A stretch of 64,000 nucleotides of DNA from Spartobacteria bacterium (GTDB taxonomy: Bacteria > Verrucomicrobiota > Verrucomicrobiia > Chthoniobacterales > UBA10450), in assembly GCA_003169695.1 (NCBI GenBank), contig PNAS01000056.1:1-64000 (forward strand). Direction: 5' to 3'. Below the pieces are notes generated by a model, which was given only the letters and a program-made list of their open reading frames with translations, was not told the DNA's origin and did no database searches. This document shows positions 1 through 8,842 of this stretch, piece after piece (the stretch's first letter is position 1; each line of letters begins with the position of its first letter). The translations under genes were made by a program, and so were the position numbers.

Positions 1-857
1 GTGGGACTCGTCCAATCAAGCCGGTCCCCCGGAAGGAAAACATAGGTCGCTCTGATAGGAATCTTCTTTCTTGTATCGGTCACAATCGCTGTGCCATCCT
101 TGAGTTGGACCGTGCCGTCCGCTTGCAGAAATACGCGGAATGTATATCGGCCCGCCGCGTCGATCGACAACTCCACATGCACTGCGGTGTCCACCAACGT
201 CGTCGTGTAAGACCATCTCCCGACCAAAGCCGGGTCGACGGTGCCTTCGCCCAGAACCTTCGGCGCCGCCGCAGCGTCCGCTCCCTTGTTTGAGAAATGG
301 GTCCATGGCCGCCAGATCACTGCGACTGCTGCCAGCACAATGAGAAACGTCGCGATACCCAGCCACCACCGCTTATTCGATCCCGTTCGTCTGGATTGAC
401 TCCGACCGGCCGTGAGTATTGGGCCGGGCGGGAGCGTCGCGCCGGCCATGCTTTCCAGTTCCAGCATGGCCTTGATCTTCGCGGCAATCTCCTGGAGCCG
501 CCGCTCCAGAGGCGGGGAAAGCGCGTCGAGCCAGTGAATGTTTGAAAGAAAATACTGCAATGACCGGGCGGGCGCGACATCTTCCACGCGAATGGGAACG
601 ATGGTGACGCCGTAATCCGCAGCGCGCTCCACCTCACGGGCGATTTGACCCGATGTGTTCGCGTTTTCTGAAAAGATGAGCACCATCACGCGGCTATTCT
701 GAATCGCGTCAACGATGGCCGCGCCCCAAGCAGCGCCCGGCGGGACATCCCGCGGCGCCACCCAGCAACGCATTCCATTTGACTCGAAGGTGGCGCAAAC
801 CGCGTCGGCCACCGGCTTGTCTTTGCTGGAATGACTAATGAAAATGTCGTGCGCCAT
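1..857 (-). CDS. TIR-domain membrane protein, 3'-truncated by window edge
   Basis: The reading frame starts at ATG 857 and stays open to base 1 (285 codons visible). Residues 1-130 form a TIR domain. It begins MAHDIFISHSSKDK (box 1), continues through CWVAPRDVPPG, and has the pattern NSRVMVLIFSEN followed by QIAREVERA, whose Glu sits where TIR NADases carry their catalytic Glu. After a linker, a hydrophobic segment (WWLGIATFLIVLAAVAVIW, near residue 185) is probably a single membrane span. The visible part beyond it contains a GRWSYTTT-type beta-rich stretch resembling lipocalin-like domains. TIR proteins of this kind in bacteria are NAD-cleaving or signalling proteins, often in defence, but no partner is visible here. 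It lies 71 bp downstream of uvrC on the same strand. Function is inferred from the domain only. Confidence 0.85.
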   Translation of the reverse strand, partial: MAHDIFISHSSKDKPVADAVCATFESNGMRCWVAPRDVPPGAAWGAAIVDAIQNSRVMVLIFSENANTSGQIAREVERAADYGVTIVPIRVEDVAPARSLQYFLSNIHWLDALSPPLERRLQEIAAKIKAMLELESMAGATLPPGPILTAGRSQSRRTGSNKRWWLGIATFLIVLAAVAVIWRPWTHFSNKGADAAAAPKVLGEGTVDPALVGRWSYTTTLVDTAVHVELSIDAAGRYTFRVFLQADGTVQLKDGTAIVTDTRKKIPIRATYVFLPGDRLDWTSP

Positions 858-928
858 ATCGTGCGCCGGCTTCGCGTAGATCAAGCTCTATCCGTGCAAA
901 ATCCGGGTGTCGAGGCATAAGCCAATGG

Positions 929-2476
929 TTAGTGGCGTTCAAGAAAGCGATGAACATCTTCGGCTAATTTCGGGCCGATTCCTTCCGTGGACGCAATCTG
1001 TTCCACACTCGCTTTACGGAGCCGATTGACGGAGCCGAATTTCCGCAGCAACAGATTCTTGCGGTTCTGACTCACACCCGGGCAATCGTCGAGAATGCTT
1101 TCGCCGATTCGTTTCTTCATCAGCAGCTGGTGATAAGTATTAGCGAAACGGTGGGCTTCGTCTCGAATGCGTTGGAGCAAACGCAACGCGCCCGAGTCCG
1201 GTGGTAACATGAGAGGCAAGGCGCGGCCGGGGCGGTAAATTTCTTCATATTCTTTTGCGAGACCGATGATCGGGAGTTCGTGCAACCCGAGGCGCTGCAG
1301 TTCGCGGCACGCCGACGACAGTTGTCCCTTGCCGCCATCGACGATGATCAGATCTGGCAACCGGACCGCCACGAATATAGCGGTCGCGCGGTCGAGCGCT
1401 TCCGCCGGGTTTTCCTGCGAGAATTCGGCCGTATCCGGATTTGCGTCGCGCGCCTCGAGTAACACGCGCGAGTAACGGCGCCTGACAACTTCGGCCATGC
1501 TCGCAAAATCATCCTGACCTTCCACAGTCCGAATCCGGTAACGGCGGTAATTATCTTTGTCGGGAACTCCATTACGAAAACAAACCATCGAAGCGACGAC
1601 GTGCGTCGTGGAAATGTTTGAGATGTCGAAACATTCCATGACTGAAGGGAGGTGCGTGAGCTGGAGCGCGTCGCCCAGCGCCTGCACATCGTTCACCGGA
1701 TCGATCGTGCTGGGCAAACTATGGCGGGTGAATCGCCGAATCGGTTTCGTTGTGCGACGCAAATCATCCAGCATGTTGCGCAGCTCAGCTGCCTTCTCGA
1801 AATCGAGCTTCCCCGCCGACTTTCGCATCTCGTCTTCGACCGCCGCGATCATCTCACGCGAATGCCCCTCGAGAAAATCGCATGCCTGCGCGACACGCTC
1901 GCGATACAGCTCCGCGCTAATTTCGCTCAATCGCGTCGGAACCTGATAGGTCGCTGATTTCAGCTCACGTTCCGTGGGTGAGCCGCGGCCAAAAGTGAGC
2001 ACGCCAAACTTCTTGCGCATGAAGTTGAGCGTTTGCCGCAGCGCGCCCGCGTGCGCGTAAGGACCGAAATAACGTGCGCCGTCATCTTTTTTAAAACGCG
2101 CGAGGCGAAACCGCGGCCACTCCTCGGTCGGATCGACTTTGACGACGAGGAAGCGCTTATCATCGCGAAACGAAACATTGTAGCGCGGCCGATAGTCCTT
2201 GATCAATTTGCCTTCGAGCAAAAGCGACTCTGGCTCGCTTTGGACCGTGTGGGTCTCAAAGTCCCAGACCGCATCGAGCATCGCGCGCGTTTTGATGTCG
2301 GCCTGTGCCAGCTTGGAGGGCATGAAGTAAGAGCCGACGCGCTTACGCAGGTCTCGCGCTTTCCCCACGTAGATCACCCGATTGAACCGATCGCGCATCA
2401 AGTACACGCCCGGCTTGTGCGGCACATCATGCACTTTCTTGGTCAGGTCGGGTTTTTCTTTTTGGGACGAAGACAT
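929..2476 (-). CDS. uvrC: UvrABC system protein C (excinuclease subunit)
   Basis: Nucleotide excision repair nuclease that makes the dual incisions around a lesion after UvrA/UvrB recognition. Residues 15-95 are the GIY-YIG endonuclease (PGVYLM, IYVGKARDLRKRV). A UVR (UvrB-binding) motif lies near 210-240. The RNase H-like C-terminal nuclease follows with MECFDISN, IIVDGGKGQLSSA and RDEAHRFA, and a helix-hairpin-helix pair ends the protein. The frame is open upstream to 2863, but ATG 2476 is chosen because it gives the normal UvrC N-terminus and avoids overlapping the divergent flavoprotein gene at 2552. At 515 aa it is shorter than the usual 600 or so, and the Cys-rich motif normally found between the GIY-YIG and UVR domains is absent. 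Confidence 0.95.
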   Translation of the reverse strand: MSSSQKEKPDLTKKVHDVPHKPGVYLMRDRFNRVIYVGKARDLRKRVGSYFMPSKLAQADIKTRAMLDAVWDFETHTVQSEPESLLLEGKLIKDYRPRYNVSFRDDKRFLVVKVDPTEEWPRFRLARFKKDDGARYFGPYAHAGALRQTLNFMRKKFGVLTFGRGSPTERELKSATYQVPTRLSEISAELYRERVAQACDFLEGHSREMIAAVEDEMRKSAGKLDFEKAAELRNMLDDLRRTTKPIRRFTRHSLPSTIDPVNDVQALGDALQLTHLPSVMECFDISNISTTHVVASMVCFRNGVPDKDNYRRYRIRTVEGQDDFASMAEVVRRRYSRVLLEARDANPDTAEFSQENPAEALDRATAIFVAVRLPDLIIVDGGKGQLSSACRELQRLGLHELPIIGLAKEYEEIYRPGRALPLMLPPDSGALRLLQRIRDEAHRFANTYHQLLMKKRIGESILDDCPGVSQNRKNLLLRKFGSVNRLRKASVEQIASTEGIGPKLAEDVHRFLERH

Positions 2477-2551
2477 GCGCAACGATTTTACCTTAGAACC
2501 TCGCGGTGAAAAATGCGTTCTGCATTCGCCGCACTTGGAAGATAGTCGGCG

Positions 2552-3628
2552 ATGTTCGACGTGGCGATCGTGGGCAGCGGACCAGCTGGATCGAGCTGCG
2601 CCGCTTTTTGCGCCAAGGCCGGCCTGCGAGCGCTTCTGCTTGAACGCGAAATTTTTCCGCGCGAAAAAGTCTGCGGCGATTGTTTGAACCCGGCGTGCTG
2701 GCCGATTTTGCGGCGGCTCCAGTTGACGGAACGCGTTCAGATCTTGCCGCACGGCGTCCTCGATCGTGTCGAGTTCATTGGCATTGGTGGCCGAACCTTG
2801 GCCGTGACCTTGCCCGCTGGCGGCAAAGTTGAAATCGCAGTCAAGCGCAGCCTGTTCGATCAACTGATCATGAGGCGAGCGCGCGAACTCGGTGCGACTA
2901 TTTGCGAAGGGAGCACGGTGACAGCGTTAACTGCCCCGGGCGCGGCGACACAGAATTGGACGATCACCGCGGCGGCTAGAACCTTCGAGTCACGAGTGCT
3001 TGTCGCCGCCGATGGTCGGAACTCGACCATCGCCCGGCTTTGCAACTTGCTGCCACGAGGCGCGAAGGAGCGCATTGCGTTGCAAACTCGTCTTCCATTA
3101 CCGCACGACTTCGGGAATCGCGTCGTTCTCCAATTCCTGCCGGAAGGATATTCCGGCCAGGCCCCGGTTGGTGACGGCGAACTGAATCTTTGCTTGGTCA
3201 GCGTTCCACGCAAGATGCCCGCCTTGCGCTCCTGGGCTGAAACGCGCTTTGGAATTTCGCGCGAACACTCGTGGCGCACGATCACGCCGCTGACACGGGC
3301 CTCGATCACCGCCGGCCACGCTTCGCTCTTTTTGGTCGGTGATGCAGCGCGAGTTGTGGAGCCGTTCACTGGTGAAGGAATCTACTACGCGATTGCTTCG
3401 GGCGAGCTCGCCGCGGACGCGATTGTTTCTCAACGGAACGGGCGGGATGCAGCCGGCGTTGCGGTGGCTTACTCCGCGGCACATGCCAAACTTTATTGCG
3501 GAAGACTCTGGATCAATCGACTCGCGCGATCCGCCGTGTTATCTCCACGCGTCGCCTCGGGACTTCTGGAAGTGGCGCGATTTCAACCGGCAATGCTTAG
3601 ATTTCTCACAGCGAAAATCGTGCGTTGA
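2552..3628 (+). CDS. FAD-dependent oxidoreductase, geranylgeranyl reductase family
   Basis: 358-aa flavoprotein. The N-terminus has the Rossmann dinucleotide motif VGSGPAGSS followed by an Arg/Glu-rich LLLEREIFPREKVCGD segment, typical of the geranylgeranyl reductase/FixC-like group of the PHBH fold. The second FAD-binding motif, GDAARVVEPFTGEGI, lies near residue 265. Members reduce isoprenoid double bonds or hydroxylate quinone-like and polyketide substrates, and the substrate here cannot be read from the sequence. It is divergent from uvrC (75 bp apart) and convergent with folD. Menaquinone or lipid side-chain reduction is plausible because the window also contains mqnC, but that is inference. 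Confidence 0.85.
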   Translation: MFDVAIVGSGPAGSSCAAFCAKAGLRALLLEREIFPREKVCGDCLNPACWPILRRLQLTERVQILPHGVLDRVEFIGIGGRTLAVTLPAGGKVEIAVKRSLFDQLIMRRARELGATICEGSTVTALTAPGAATQNWTITAAARTFESRVLVAADGRNSTIARLCNLLPRGAKERIALQTRLPLPHDFGNRVVLQFLPEGYSGQAPVGDGELNLCLVSVPRKMPALRSWAETRFGISREHSWRTITPLTRASITAGHASLFLVGDAARVVEPFTGEGIYYAIASGELAADAIVSQRNGRDAAGVAVAYSAAHAKLYCGRLWINRLARSAVLSPRVASGLLEVARFQPAMLRFLTAKIVR

Positions 3629-3638
3629 ATTAGCGTCT

Positions 3639-4514
3639 CTACATTTGCCGGCAGGCCTTAATTGTGTTCGACATGAGCATCGCGATGGTCATCGGGCCCA
3701 CGCCTCCAGGCACTGGCGTAATCGCCGAAACTTTTTCCGATACTTCAGCAAAGGCGACGTCGCCCACCAAACGGTAGCCGCGCTCCATCGTCGGGTCATC
3801 GACTCGATTAATTCCCACATCGATGACGACGGCGCCATCGCGCACATGTTCCGCTCGAACGAAATGCGGCTGCCCAATCGCCGCGATGAGAATGTCAGCC
3901 GAACTGGTGATCTCAGCCAGACGACTGCTACGAGAATGGACCACCGTTACGGTCGCGTCCGCGCCCCGGCCTTTTCTCATCAACAAAAGTGCCAGCGGCT
4001 TACCCACGATCATGCTGCGCCCGAGAATAACGATGTGTGCGCCGGAGATTTCGATTCCGCTTTCGATCAGTAATCGTTGACAGCCCAGCGGCGTGCATGG
4101 GACGAATCCGCTTTCATCGCCGAGCGCGAGCTTCGCGACATTCAATGGATGAAAGCCGTCAACGTCCTTAGCCGGATCGAGCGCACGCACGATCGCCGCT
4201 TCATCGATCTGTTTCGGGGGCGGCGATTGAACGAGAATTCCGTGAATCGTGGAATCGCGATTCAACTCTTCCACGCGCGTGAGCAGTTCGGTTTGCGTCG
4301 TGTCGGCGGACAATTCGAGCTTCACCGAATGCAGCCCGAGACCTCGACACATCTTATCCTTTGAGCGCACATACGCACGCGAGGCCGGATTGTCTCCGAC
4401 GAGGACGACCGCCAGGCCCGGCGTCAGTCCGCGTTTTTTCAACTCCGCGATTTCACCGCGCAGATCAGCATAAACTTTTTCGGCGATGGTCCGGCCTTCA
4501 ATGAGATGTGGCAT
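3639..4514 (-). CDS. folD: Bifunctional methylenetetrahydrofolate dehydrogenase/cyclohydrolase
   Basis: Converts 5,10-methylene-THF to 10-formyl-THF through the methenyl intermediate in cytosolic one-carbon metabolism. The 291-aa length is normal. The catalytic Tyr and Lys are in the Y-x3-K motif near residues 48-52 (AYVRSKDK). ILVQSPPP and [10 protein letters not shown] are family signatures, and the Rossmann domain with [12 protein letters not shown] binds NAD(P). The C-terminal signature [10 protein letters not shown] is intact. Start ATG 4514 gives the standard [11 protein letters not shown] beginning. It is followed 39 bp downstream by the DUF374 acyltransferase region, with ubiX further upstream on the same strand. 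Confidence 0.97.
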   Translation of the reverse strand: MPHLIEGRTIAEKVYADLRGEIAELKKRGLTPGLAVVLVGDNPASRAYVRSKDKMCRGLGLHSVKLELSADTTQTELLTRVEELNRDSTIHGILVQSPPPKQIDEAAIVRALDPAKDVDGFHPLNVAKLALGDESGFVPCTPLGCQRLLIESGIEISGAHIVILGRSMIVGKPLALLLMRKGRGADATVTVVHSRSSRLAEITSSADILIAAIGQPHFVRAEHVRDGAVVIDVGINRVDDPTMERGYRLVGDVAFAEVSEKVSAITPVPGGVGPMTIAMLMSNTIKACRQM

Positions 4515-4553
4515 TGCTGGGAATCTACCTTGGGTTTGGAGGCAACCCCTCCT

Positions 4554-5198
4554 TCATTTGCGTTCCACGAGGCTCATAATCGCATTTTGCAGACGCAGCC
4601 GTTGGTTTTCGAATTCGTCGGGAGTAGCTGTCGCCGCCATCCGAAGGGGTGGACCAAAGATAACCCGCACCGTGGAAAAGGGGCGCGGCAGAATGAAGCG
4701 GTCCCAGCTTTTGAAACGCCAGCAACTCGAGTATTCCATGTTCGCCGGCACGATCTCGGCGTCACACTTTTGCGCGAGAAAAATGACGCCTTGACCGAGT
4801 TGATAGACCGGCCCGCGCGGACCATCCGGCGTGATGACGATGTGTGTGCCGCTCGCGAAAACTTCGGCGAGTCGCAGCAAGGCGCTTGCACCGCGACGTG
4901 AAGTCGACCCGCGAATCGTGCCATAACCGAACCGTTCCACGAGCGCGGCGATCAGGCCGCCATCCCGACTCGCGCTGATTAAGGCAGCGGCGTGCCGTGG
5001 CGAAAGGAACCGGCGGAAAACCGATGGCAGTAAGAGAAGACGATTATGCCACACGGCGAAAATGAATGCGTGCTGAGCGCCTGCTTGTACCACTCCGCCA
5101 CGATCGTCCAAGTCGAAGCGCAAGGTGCGAACCCAGAGCCGGATCAGCCAATATCCGAAACCGATCAGGCACCGCGCCCACCATTCTTCGATTTTCAA
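4554..5198 (-). CDS. DUF374 lysophospholipid acyltransferase family protein
   Basis: 214-aa protein of the DUF374 branch of the PlsC-like acyltransferases. The N-terminus (GYWLIRLWVRTLRF) is a hydrophobic membrane-associating helix. The acyltransferase block 1 variant is AVWHNRLLLLP with the H-x4 motif modified as in DUF374. The block SRDGGLIAALVERFG and the ITPDGPRGP substrate loop follow. These proteins usually act in lipid A or phospholipid acylation at the inner membrane. Its start overlaps the ubiX stop by 4 bp (ATGA type), so the two are probably translationally coupled. The exact acyl acceptor is unknown. Confidence 0.9.
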   Translation of the reverse strand: MKIEEWWARCLIGFGYWLIRLWVRTLRFDLDDRGGVVQAGAQHAFIFAVWHNRLLLLPSVFRRFLSPRHAAALISASRDGGLIAALVERFGYGTIRGSTSRRGASALLRLAEVFASGTHIVITPDGPRGPVYQLGQGVIFLAQKCDAEIVPANMEYSSCWRFKSWDRFILPRPFSTVRVIFGPPLRMAATATPDEFENQRLRLQNAIMSLVERK

Positions 5199-5770
5199 TT
5201 TTGCGGACGCGCGTTTTTTTCCGCGTCGTCTTTCCAGCGGTAAGCGCGGGGATTTGGCAGTCCGATCTGATCAAGTATGCGCCAGACGACCGTGTCGGCT
5301 ACAGCGTCGACAGAACCCGGGCGGCTGTAGAACGACGGGATCGCGGGCAGGATAACGGCGCCCGCTTCCAGAAGGGTCACCACGTTGCGCGCGTGAATCA
5401 GACTCCACGGTGTTTCGCGCGGCACCAGGATCAATTTGCGCCGCTCTTTCAAGAAAACATCCGCGGCCCGGAGCAGCGCCGTGTCGCTGCAACCCGAGGC
5501 GACGCGGCCGAGCGTTGCCATCGAACAGGGGACGATCACCATGGCATCGAAGCGCGCGGAGCCGCTGACGAATGGGACGTTGAGATCGTTCTCGCTGTGC
5601 TCCGACACGCCGGATGGGACGACCAGCTTGTCGACCTCCTGCGCGGCGACCTGTTTCGCATGGCCGCTCATGACGAGGTGGACGTCGTTCGCGGCGCAAT
5701 CAATCTGGGCGAGCAAACGTTGCAGGTAAATCGTGCCGCTGGCGCCGGTCGCGGCGATGACGAATTTCAT
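5195..5770 (-). CDS. ubiX: Flavin prenyltransferase UbiX
   Basis: Makes prenylated FMN, the cofactor of UbiD-type decarboxylases. The 191-aa length is usual. The N-terminus KFVIAATGASGTIYLQRLL is the family signature for FMN binding, and internal motifs include IVPCSMATLGRVASG and LILVPRETPWSLIHARN. The C-terminus (WRILDQIGLPN) also matches. In bacteria using the futalosine route, UbiX supports a UbiD-type decarboxylation late in menaquinone synthesis. The mqnC gene near 59 kb fits that use, although no ubiD homologue is in the window. First gene of a two-gene overlap with the DUF374 acyltransferase. Confidence 0.95.
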   Translation of the reverse strand: MKFVIAATGASGTIYLQRLLAQIDCAANDVHLVMSGHAKQVAAQEVDKLVVPSGVSEHSENDLNVPFVSGSARFDAMVIVPCSMATLGRVASGCSDTALLRAADVFLKERRKLILVPRETPWSLIHARNVVTLLEAGAVILPAIPSFYSRPGSVDAVADTVVWRILDQIGLPNPRAYRWKDDAEKNARPQN

Positions 5771-5883
5771 CCGCCTAACAAATCACATTCGGCCGAGGAA
5801 CACTAGTCATCGCCGAGCCGGGTCTCAGCGTACCGCCATTTGCGTTTGAAATTACCCGCAAGCACGCGCAATTAGTGACGCAA

Positions 5884-6270
5884 ATGGTAAAGAAGCTTCT
5901 CCACACTCGTTATCGCGTGACCGACCTCGAAAAAACGGTCTATTTCTACAGAGACGTCCTCGGTCTGCGGGAAACGCGACGCCACACCTCTGGTCGCGGC
6001 TCGCAATTGGTTTTCTTTAAGGCGTCCGGCAGCGAGGAAGAAATCGAAATCTGCAAATTCGATGAAAGCGGTCCGGTTGTCGTGGGTCCTGATCTCACGC
6101 ATCTGGCTTTCGAGGTCGATGACATCGAGCAATTCGGCCGCGAGTCGGCAAAAAGAGGTTACCCGCTCTCGGACGGTCCGCACCCGAATGGCAAGGGCGG
6201 CGCGATTGCGTTCATCGATGCGCCGGAAGGCTACGAGATAGAGCTGATTCAACGCGAGCCTAGCGCCTAG
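5884..6270 (+). CDS. VOC-family glyoxalase/lactoylglutathione lyase-like protein
   Basis: Small single-domain (about 128 aa) vicinal-oxygen-chelate protein. It begins with the motif LLHTRYRVTDLEKTVYFYRD, which carries the first metal-ligand His, and continues with GRGSQLVFFK, THLAFEVDDIEQF (His ligand) and a final GYEIELIQ (Glu ligand), the standard ligand set of glyoxalase I. A GTG codon nine bases upstream (5875) is also in frame. ATG 5884 is preferred, though no strong Shine-Dalgarno is visible for either. Detoxification of methylglyoxal is the family role, but the substrate here is unproved. Transcribed toward the carboxypeptidase gene that follows after about 50 bp. Confidence 0.88.
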   Translation: MVKKLLHTRYRVTDLEKTVYFYRDVLGLRETRRHTSGRGSQLVFFKASGSEEEIEICKFDESGPVVVGPDLTHLAFEVDDIEQFGRESAKRGYPLSDGPHPNGKGGAIAFIDAPEGYEIELIQREPSA

Positions 6271-6321
6271 CCACATCCAATCGCTTACGTGCCCGAAAGC
6301 TCTGCCACTAGATTGCCGCCT

Positions 6322-7227
6322 ATGGAACACCCACGCGAATGGCCCGCAGTTTTTTGCACGATTCTGTGCGCGCTTCTTTGCGTAGCCGCAAAACCAAATC
6401 AGTTTAAACCCGTTCGGCCAACGGGAATTCCGGATTCTCCGGCGGCCCTGTCTAAGGGTGAACCTACTCTTAATGTCCCTGCCACCTTCTCGAAAATCGC
6501 TCCATCCACGCGCGCGGCTTCTGTGATGGTGATCGATGCGCGCTCGGGTGAAATATTTTACGAGAAAAATGCCGACGCGCCTCGCGCAGCCGCGAGCACG
6601 CAGAAACTATTGACCGCGCTGATCGTAGCGGAACGCGGCTTTCTCGACAGGTCGGTCCTGGTCGAGGCGGTCGATACGCTGGCGGAACCGGTCAAACTGA
6701 ACATCAAGCCAGGCGACACATATCAACGGATCGATTTGCTCCGCGCGCTTCTCGTGAAAAGCCCCAACGACGTTGCCCGATGTCTGGCGCGTGACTCGGC
6801 GGGAAGCGTAGAAGCTTTCGCGGAACTGATGAACGAAAAGGCTCGTCAGCTGGGCGCGACTCATTCGCATTTTTTGAACCCGAATGGTCTTCCCATACCT
6901 GATCAATACTCGACGGCGCGCGATCTTTCCATCATCGCCAGGGCCGCATACGCTAATTCCACAATTCGTTCCATTGTCTGCCTGCCACAGCTGGTTTTTC
7001 GGTATGCGAATGGCCGAACGCGCCAACTCGAAAACACAAACAAAGTCTTGAAGCGACTGCCGTACTGCAACGGTATGAAGACCGGTTACACGGAGGCGGC
7101 AGGCCATTGTTTGATCGCGAGCGGCGCTCGGCCGGGACGGGATATTATTGTGGTCGTGCTCGGTGACAGCAAAGCCGGTGTCTGGCAGGACGCTTCCGCG
7201 CTGCTTTCGTGGGGGCTTTGGATGTAA
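6322..7227 (+). CDS. D-alanyl-D-alanine carboxypeptidase (serine-type, peptidase S11)
   Basis: Periplasmic penicillin-binding protein that trims the terminal D-Ala of peptidoglycan stem peptides. All three active-site motifs are present, numbered from ATG 6322: S92-T-Q-K95 (AASTQKLL), S147-P-N149 and K253-T-G255 (MKTGYTEAAGH). The N-terminus WPAVFCTILCALLCVAA is a signal peptide. A GTG at 6289 would add eleven residues before it, so ATG 6322 is preferred. At 301 aa it lacks the long C-terminal beta domain and amphipathic anchor of DacA/PBP5, so it resembles the shorter DacF/PBP-like proteins. bioF starts 21 bp downstream. Confidence 0.92.
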   Translation: MEHPREWPAVFCTILCALLCVAAKPNQFKPVRPTGIPDSPAALSKGEPTLNVPATFSKIAPSTRAASVMVIDARSGEIFYEKNADAPRAAASTQKLLTALIVAERGFLDRSVLVEAVDTLAEPVKLNIKPGDTYQRIDLLRALLVKSPNDVARCLARDSAGSVEAFAELMNEKARQLGATHSHFLNPNGLPIPDQYSTARDLSIIARAAYANSTIRSIVCLPQLVFRYANGRTRQLENTNKVLKRLPYCNGMKTGYTEAAGHCLIASGARPGRDIIVVVLGDSKAGVWQDASALLSWGLWM

Positions 7228-7248
7228 CCTTCCGATCGCCACCGTCCG

Positions 7249-8442
7249 ATGAGCGATCTCTTTCACGATCAACTGCAGGCCCTCCGCGCCCAGTCGCTGC
7301 ACCGGAAACTGCGCGAGATTGGCGGCGCGCAAGGTCCGGAAGTTCGGATCGTCGGCCAGAAGCTCGTCAACTTTTCTTCAAACGATTATCTTGGCTTGGC
7401 CAATGATACGCGACTGCGAGAAGCCGCGATCGCCGGGATAGAAGAATTCGGGGTTGGGGCAGGCGCATCACGTTTGATCAGCGGCACGCAATCTCCGCAT
7501 GTCCGCCTTGAAGCCGCGCTCGCACGATGGAAAGAGACGCAATCGGCGATTTGTTTCAGTAGCGGTTACGCCGCGGCGATTGGGACGATTCCCGCGCTTG
7601 TCGGAAAACACGACGTCGTCTTATTGGATAAATTATCGCACGCGTCCCTCATTGACGGCGCCCGGTTGAGCGGAGCAATCCTGCGCGTTTTTCCACACAA
7701 CCATTTGGGCAAGCTCGAGAGCCACCTGGAATGGGCGCAACGCGAACAGCCGGGCAGGCGCATCCTCGTCGTGACCGAGTCTGTTTTTTCGATGGACGGA
7801 GATCGGGCTCCTTTACGGCGATTGATCGACTTGAAAAAGCGGTTCGGTGCAATGCTCTTTCTGGACGAGGCGCACGCGATCGGCGTCCTCGGAGAAAACG
7901 GTCGAGGGCTGGCTGCGGAGCAGGGTCTCGCGGGAGAGGTCGACGTGCAGATGGGAACGCTGAGCAAGGCCCTCGGCGTGAGTGGTGGCTACATTTGCGG
8001 ATCGCGCAGCTTGATCGAATGGCTCGTGAACCGAGCGCGCTCCTTCATTTTCTCGACTGCGCCGCCGCCAGCATTGGCCGCAGCGGCGGTGGCCGCGCTC
8101 GAGTTCCTGATATCAGACGAAGGCGAACAGCGGCGCCAATGCCTTTGGCGGAGAATCAAGACTCTGCGCGCTTCCCTTCCAGCAAACCAGGGACTCCCGA
8201 ACTCATCGGCTGACGGACACGAAGCGGGCAGCGCCGTTCATCCTTGGATCGTGGGTCACGAACAGCGCGCGATCGACCTGGCGCGATCCCTTCAAAGCGA
8301 GGGCTTTCTGGTCCCGGCCATCCGATATCCGACCGTTGCGAAAGGCTCGGCTCGGCTTCGGATCACGGTCACAGCCGCGCACGACGAGCCGCAAATTCAC
8401 GCGTTCTGCGTAGCACTCTCGCGCCACGCTGACGGCCCGTGA
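7249..8442 (+). CDS. bioF: 8-amino-7-oxononanoate synthase or related alpha-oxoamine synthase
   Basis: PLP enzyme that condenses an acyl thioester with an amino acid. In the biotin pathway it joins pimeloyl-ACP and L-alanine. Motifs: NDYLGLAND near residue 45, GAGASRLISGTQ, LFLDEAHAIGVLG (the Asp that contacts the PLP pyridine), and the Schiff-base lysine K240 in MGTLSKALGVSGG. The length of 397 aa fits. No other biotin gene is adjacent, so the related glycine C-acetyltransferase or a lipid-forming alpha-oxoamine synthase remains possible. BioF is favoured by the HNHLGKLE and LLDKLSHASLIDGA blocks. Confidence 0.88.
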   Translation: MSDLFHDQLQALRAQSLHRKLREIGGAQGPEVRIVGQKLVNFSSNDYLGLANDTRLREAAIAGIEEFGVGAGASRLISGTQSPHVRLEAALARWKETQSAICFSSGYAAAIGTIPALVGKHDVVLLDKLSHASLIDGARLSGAILRVFPHNHLGKLESHLEWAQREQPGRRILVVTESVFSMDGDRAPLRRLIDLKKRFGAMLFLDEAHAIGVLGENGRGLAAEQGLAGEVDVQMGTLSKALGVSGGYICGSRSLIEWLVNRARSFIFSTAPPPALAAAAVAALEFLISDEGEQRRQCLWRRIKTLRASLPANQGLPNSSADGHEAGSAVHPWIVGHEQRAIDLARSLQSEGFLVPAIRYPTVAKGSARLRITVTAAHDEPQIHAFCVALSRHADGP

Positions 8443-8451
8443 CGCTTCCGA

Positions 8452-8712
8452 TTACGGATTTCCGATGGCGTTAGTCCGCAGCAACGGCGAGGGAACGAGG
8501 GCCGGATTCTGAGTTGGGTCCATGGAACGGTCTGCCGACACATCTTCAGGGCCTTCTGCTGGCGGGGCCGGCTCGTTCAGGGTGGATGCACTCTCGCTGC
8601 TGGCGTAGCGAGTGGTCATTTCGCGGAGCGTCTCGCGTTTGGTCGTTTTTGTCGTTTCGCAGGCGGCAAGGAAGGCGACGGCAAGCAAACAAGCGGCAAT
8701 TTTGGTCATCAT
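8452..8712 (-). CDS. Small predicted lipoprotein
   Basis: 86-aa protein with an N-terminal signal (KIAACLLAVAFLAAC) ending in a lipobox whose Cys is near residue 18. The rest is short, polar and low-complexity (TTKTTKRETLRE, then Pro/Ala/Glu-rich), with no recognisable domain. Two adjacent ATG codons (8712 and 8709) are possible starts. It is convergent with bioF, only 9 bp away. AT-rich sequence upstream (about 8750-8785) could contain its promoter. Function unknown; it is probably a membrane-anchored exported peptide. Confidence 0.65.
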   Translation of the reverse strand: MMTKIAACLLAVAFLAACETTKTTKRETLREMTTRYASSESASTLNEPAPPAEGPEDVSADRSMDPTQNPALVPSPLLRTNAIGNP

Positions 8713-8842
8713 TTTAGGAACTCCGTGGAAGCGTTAGATCGGGTTTCTCCCGACGGTCTTTATAATTACTATATTTTAATCCTGGTTGGCAAGTACGATT
8801 TTTGTTGGCCAATCCGCGACTCATATTTGCGACCGCGCCTCG

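Noticed and set aside
2477-2863. N-terminal extension of uvrC beyond ATG 2476
   Set aside because: The extra codons overlap the divergent flavoprotein gene and do not match UvrC, so they are an open-frame shadow.
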